Shown: positions 59,700 through 64,000 of the stretch, one piece after another
Layout of the letters: every line of letters begins with the position of its first letter
How positions within the stretch are numbered: the stretch's first letter is position 1
NCBI GenBank assembly: GCA_973895155.1
Contig: OZ316891.1
Coordinates: 31,000,001-31,064,000 of the forward strand
Reading direction: 5' to 3'
DNA from: Marsupella aquatica
Taxonomy: Eukaryota > Marchantiophyta
Length of the DNA stretch: 64,000 nucleotides
The notes under the pieces: generated by a model
The model's database searches: none
What the model was told of the DNA's origin: nothing
What the model saw: only the letters and a program-made list of their open reading frames with translations
Position numbers and translations under genes: made by a program

Positions 59700-61260
59700 T
59701 CCAGATGTTGTCCTTTGCGTTTCATCCAATAACAATGATGATGAATGGATTTTAGATTGTGCATGTACCTATCATATTTGTTGTATGAAAGAGTTTTTTA
59801 CTTCTTACTCAATATCAACCGGTTCCGTGTTGATGGGGAATGATCATCCTTGTCAAATTGTTAGAATTGGATCCGTGAAAATTTGGATGTTTGATGGAGC
59901 TGTGCGAACAGTGAGTAATGTCAGACACATACTGACATGAAAAAGAACTTGATTTCTCTTGGAATGCTGGAAGCAAATGGATGTCGGTGGAGTTCTGCTG
60001 ATGGTATTCTTCAAGTATCAACCGGAGGCAAGGTTGTCATGAAGGGTAAGCGGCACAGGAATCTATACTTGTTGGAGGGCAACGTGATTTGTGAAGAAGC
60101 CAATGTAACTAGATCTCAAGGCGAGATGACTCAGTTATGGCACTTCAGATTGGGACACATGAGTGAAAAGGGTTTGGCGGTACTTCGCAGGAAAGGACTT
60201 CTTTCTAATTTGGAATCTACTAAGCTAGATTTTTGTGAACACTATGTGCTTGGGAAGCAGCACAGGAGAACCTTTGGTGTTGGAACTCACAATACCAAAG
60301 CTATACTTGAGTATGTACATAGTGATGTGTGGGGTCCAGCCCCAACTCCCTCACTTTATGGAAAATTGTACTATGTCACGTTCATTGATGATTACTCACG
60401 GTATGTGTGGATCACATTTTTACACGTCAAGTTTGAAGTTTTTGGCACTTAAGAAGTGGAAAGCCCAAATTGAGAATCAGACTGGATCCAAGGTGAGATA
60501 TCTGCGATCAGATAATGGCGGGGAGTACATTTCAAGTGAATTTGAACTATATTATGCAGAGCAAGGGATTACTCATCATCTCATGATAGTTTATACTCCT
60601 CAATAGAATGGTGTTTGAGAGCGGCTAAACCAAACACTATTGGAGCGATCGAGGAGTATGTTGAGCCAATCAGGTTTACTGCATGAATTTTGGGCTGAAG
60701 CTATAAATATGGCAACTTATTTGTTAAATCTTTCTCCTTCAAGTGCAATCAATTTCAAGACGCCGTTTGAAATGAGGTATGGACGGCACGCAGACTTTCA
60801 AGTTTTTAGAGTCTTTGGAAGTGATGCATATGCTCTCACACCTAAGCAGGATCGATCTAAACTAGATTTTACTTCCAAGAAGTGTCTTTTTCTTGGTTAT
60901 CAACCAGGTGTGAAAGGTTACAGGCTATGGGATCCAGAAGCTTGTACGTTGCTTGTCAGTAGAGATGTATCCTTTAATGAATCCAGATCATCAAAGGAGG
61001 GGGAGAATGCTCAGGCTTCCCGTACTGACAAAGGTAAATCTCCTATCCTGGACCATGGTGTGGGGGAGATTGGTCATGAGAGTTTTCATGACATAAATGA
61101 AGGAGGTGCTCCGAGAATGGAGTTGGTTCTGGTATTGGAACAAGAGGAGCAGGCGGTTGTTGGAATACCTGAAATACAACCAATAGAACAAGATCAACCA
61201 GAATCATCAGCTAGAAAATCGAGACGTACTACTCGAGCTCCTACAAGGTGTGGACAATGA
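59700..61260 (+). pseudogene. Copia protease and integrase
   Basis: The protease active-site region reads WILDCACTYHI. The usual Asp-Ser-Gly is Asp-Cys-Ala (59755-59763), incompatible with an aspartic protease. The GAG-pre-integrase zinc module follows (WHFRLGHMSEKGL), with a Cys lost (CEHYVLGK where CEHC is usual). Integrase shows HSDVWGP and LRSDNGGEY. The glutamate region has two stops, at 60604-60606 and 60616-60618, in Q*NGV*ERLNQTL. The chromo-like C-terminal part ends near 61260. Confidence 0.85.
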
Positions 61261-62905
61261 ACAGATTCATCAAGGTTAGAGGATGTTGACATTGCACCTG
61301 AAGATGATGACAGAGCACTGATCTTGGAAGAATGAGAACCTTCTTCTTATCATGAGGCGTGCATTTCAGACGAGAAAGATGAATGGAATGTAGCGATGCA
61401 GAGGGAGTTACAATCTTTAAGTGACAATAGAACATGGGAGCTGGTGCAGCTGCCAAGTGATCAACAAGTGATGGATAGCAAGTGGATTTACAAGCTGAAG
61501 GACAACTCTTCAGATGGAGGAGACAAGATATACAAGGCAAGGCTTCTTGCCAAGGGATTCACTCAAGAGAAGGGAGTGGATTACAATAAGGTCTTCTCTC
61601 CAGTTGCCAAGTATTCCACGATACGAATTTTGTGTCAACTTGTTGTGTTTTTTGATCTGGTGTTAGATCCAATGGATGTTGTTACTGCTTTTCTCTATGG
61701 TACCTTGGAAGAACAAATTTTCATGAGGCAACCACTAGGCTTTGTGAAAAAGGGCCAAGAGAGTTTAGTTTGCAGATTGCTTAAGTCCTTGTATGGATTG
61801 AAGCAAGCTCCTCGACAGTGGAACAAGCGGTTTGATGATTTCATGCTTGCACAAGGATTCACTAGGATGGTGTATGACCCTTGTGTGTATATGAAATCAG
61901 TCAAGAATGGTGTTTGGTTTTCTCATTGTGGTGCTCTATGTGGATGACATGTTGATTGCGGCTAAGGATCAAACTGAGGTTAACAAACTCAAAGCAAAAT
62001 TGAGTTCTGAATTCCGAATGAAGGATCTAGCCAAGAGGATCTTAGGTATGGAGATTATGAGGAACTTTGAAACTGGACAATTGTGGCTGAATCAAGGCAA
62101 GTATGCTGAAAAGGTACTTGCAAGATTCAACATGGAAAATTGTAAGCCAGTAAGTATTCATTTGGCTCCACATTTCAAGTTATCATCGACTTTCGGCCCC
62201 ACGGATCTAGTGAAGAGAGGCTTGATGACTAAGGTTCCTTATGAGAAGGCAGTGGGCAGTCTAATGTATTTGATGACATGTACCAGGCCTGATCTAGCCC
62301 TAGCAATGGGCAAAGTGAGTAGATTCATGTCAAATCCAGGGAAGGTACATTGGGAGGCTGTGAAATGGATTCTTAGGTATCTTAAGGGCACAATAGACTA
62401 TGGTCTATTGTTTGATAGTAAATCAAACAAAACTAAATCTTTGGTTGGCTATGTAGATTCTGACTACGGAGGCTATCTGGAAACAAGGAGGTCAACGACT
62501 GGGTATGTGTTTACTCTTGGAGGAGGATGCATAAGTTGGAGATCTACCTTGCAGAAGTGTGTATCTCAGTCTACTACAGAAGCAGAATATGTTGCAGCAG
62601 CAGAAGCAGCAAAGGAAGCAATTTGGTTGGATAAGCTGGTCATTGAGATGGGATTGGAGCATGGCTCTTCATTGTGACAGCCAGAGTGCGCTTCACCTAG
62701 CTATTAACCAGGTGATGGATAGCAGGGTGAAGCACATTGACATCAGGTACCATTTTATTAGGCAAGCAGTGTCTGATAAAATGTTTGAGCTAGTCAAGAT
62801 TGATGAAAAACTCAACCCGACTGATGCTTTTACCAAAGTGATTCCTTTGGAGAGATACTCAAGACATCGTGCTACTTTGCAGGTTTTGCATTTGCAGCAC
62901 AAGTA
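61261..62905 (+). pseudogene. Copia reverse transcriptase and RNase H
   Basis: Reverse transcriptase motifs: NRTWELVQLP, SKWIYKLKDN, KARLLAKGFTQEKGVDY, PMDVVTAFLYGTLEEQIFM, SLYGLKQAPRQWNKRF and YVDD at 61937-61948, reached after a frameshift near 61915. RNase H shows YVDSDYGGYLETRRSTTGY and SQSTTEAEYVAAAEAAKEA. A second shift near 62660 leads to CDSQSALHLAINQV and HIDIRYHFIRQAV. A stop at 61333-61335 also lies in the linker. Confidence 0.88.
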
Positions 62906-63100
62906 GAGTAACTTAACAAGATGTGATTTCTGTATATGAGTTACTCAATCCTGTTATGGCTACGGCTTAATTCTAGTTAACTCTTAGTTAACCTTAAATG
63001 GTTTTTAGGGGGACACCTATGGTTTTAGGTGATTGTCTAGAATTTCCCGCTGAGTATCTCATATGGATAGCAGATATTGCAGTCCCCAAGACTAGAGTCA

Positions 63101-63110
63101 AGGGGGAGTT
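63101..63110 (+). other. Copia polypurine tract
   Basis: agggggagtt lies directly before the 3' LTR and is the expected plus-strand primer. Confidence 0.8.
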
Positions 63111-63442
63111 TGTTAAGGATTGCTCTTAGTCTTGTGACTCAAAGGTTACGGCACTTAGGCTAATCACAGTTAAGGTCTTAGCTGAGGTTAGATTAGTCGT
63201 GTGTGATCTTGTATATACCAGGGCTAGTGTAAGCCGTTGGTGTGTGGTGCTTACTCATTGTAACGGACCAAGTAGAGGAAAAGGGAGAGCTTGTGTGTTC
63301 GTTTATTCTTGAAGTAAAGCTTGAGTGTTTGTGTGGACGTAGCCTTGGAGAAGAGGTGAACCACGTAGAGATTGTGTCGACTACGTGTGCATGGAATAAG
63401 TTGTGGTTGTATGGTCGTTGCGAATGACGTCTTAGGTCAACA
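63111..63442 (+). repeat. Copia 3' LTR
   Basis: It has the same 332-bp length as the 5' LTR, with about 17 substitutions by eye and no indel. It ends gtcttaggtcaaca and is followed by the target duplication atatc. Confidence 0.93.
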
Positions 63443-63447
63443 ATATC

Positions 63448-63727
63448 CTTATTTTAATGATATTTTGGGCGACACAACATTTTTTTCTTAACGACATATT
63501 TTGTGCAATGCATGGCCAGGTAATTTCCCTCAACGATGTCTTGGCCGACACGACATGTTTTCTCTCAATGATGTCTTTGCCGACACGACATCTTTTTTTC
63601 AACGACATCTTGGCCGACATGACAAAAAAATTTCAACGACCTCTTGGCCAACATGACATCTTTTTTTCTCTCAACCACCTCTTGGCCGACACGACTTCTT
63701 TTGTGCAACGCACGGGTATTGAGCTTG
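63448..63727 (+). mobile_element. GACATCTT array and Helitron-like terminus (tail 8), right of copia
   Basis: It continues the array broken by copia: attttgggcgacacaac, cgacatcttggccgacac. An internal hairpin gtgcaatgca is at 63503-63512. The main terminus is ttttgtgcaacgcac (63703-63713), gggtattgag and CTTG (63724-63727; CTAG with one change). Confidence 0.6.
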
Positions 63728-64000
63728 TATAATATAATATAATAAGCTGCGTGCTTTTGTGTGCATTTTCCCATGTTTTGTGTTTTTTCTCACCAATTTT
63801 GTATTTTTTGTAAAAAAAAACTGAACATGATTTTTGACCCAAAATTACACACCCCTAGTCATATGCAACAAAAAGTTCACACTTTAGAACCAGGTAGCAA
63901 AAAAAATCTTCCCTCTACTTCTATACCAAAAGTTAGCACTTGAGAAAATATTCTAGACTTGAGAATTAATAAAAAACCATCCCCCGAGAATTACAAAAAA
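63728..64000. other. Possible further Helitron head, then window end
   Basis: tataatataataagctgcgt and gcttttgtgtgcattttcc at about 63727-63770 loosely match the family head. The rest is A/T-rich with no gene. Confidence 0.35.

Larger units (their letters stand above)
56841..63447 (+). mobile_element. Complete but mutated Ty1/copia LTR retrotransposon
   Basis: Two 332-bp LTRs (56846-57177 and 63111-63442), both TG...CA, enclose gag-protease-integrase-RT-RNase H in copia order. The target duplication atatc is perfect (56841-56845, 63443-63447). By eye the LTRs differ at about 17 positions (~95% identity). Many stops and shifts in pol make it non-autonomous. A ~1.6-kb leader separates the primer site from gag. 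Confidence 0.95.

Noticed and set aside
1-64000. CRISPR arrays, bacterial operons, phage or viral genomes
   Set aside because: The repeats are degenerate minisatellites without uniform spacers; all recognised coding sequence is plant nuclear or transposon-derived.

Overview
This window looks like nuclear DNA of a land plant. The evidence is two split genes with GT-AG introns whose products resemble plant proteins (an organellar MnmG/GidA homologue and an eRF1-type HemK methyltransferase), a chloroplast-type carotenoid cleavage dioxygenase, a nuclear tRNA-Gln with a Pol III oligo-T stop, and a dense set of plant-type transposons: Ty1/copia with an initiator-Met-tRNA primer site, an L1-type LINE with a DUF4283-like ORF1, a tRNA-derived SINE, and Helitrons. 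The low gene density suggests a large, repeat-rich genome. I cannot resolve the lineage from sequence alone. There are no bacterial operons, CRISPR arrays or prophage.

Layout. 0-0.5 kb: a short retroposed insert with a 19-bp target duplication. 0.5-6 kb: no recognisable gene. 6.0-12.6 kb, minus strand: a 13-exon MnmG gene whose exons join in frame to 788 codons, followed upstream by tRNA-Gln(UUG) on the same strand. 13-25 kb: intergenic DNA with a solo copia LTR, degenerate CATCTT-type arrays ending in Helitron-like 3' hairpins, and a LINE zinc-finger fragment. 25.1-26.0 kb, minus: a two-exon HEMK2/N6AMT1-like eRF1 methyltransferase. 28-37 kb: another Helitron tail, a C-rich low-complexity block, then a decayed coding Helitron (Rep plus PIF1-type helicase) with a plausible 3' terminus at 37.04 kb. 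37.9-52.9 kb: an apparent tandem segmental duplication, each unit being a non-coding repeat R followed by an intronless CCD gene. Unit 1 is interrupted by a SINE, a solo LTR and an array; its CCD is a pseudogene. Unit 2 holds a second SINE split by a full-length LINE (43821-50502), and its CCD is intact except for one base. 53.2-53.65 kb: three tandem repeats upstream of that CCD. 53.7-56.5 kb: a cluster of Helitron heads and tails. 56.8-63.4 kb: a complete but mutated Ty1/copia element inserted into another Helitron tail array.

Main observation: the window carries a family of short non-autonomous Helitron-like elements. They share a 5' head of the form A|TCAAAARCTATAATA, a degenerate GACATCTT minisatellite in the body, and a 3' end GTGC-AAY-GCAC hairpin followed by CTAG|T. 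All copies lie in the same orientation. The decayed coding Helitron ends in a hairpin of the same shape with compensated stem bases. The nesting order (array, then copia; SINE, then LINE; repeat, then solo LTR) can be read directly from target-site duplications.
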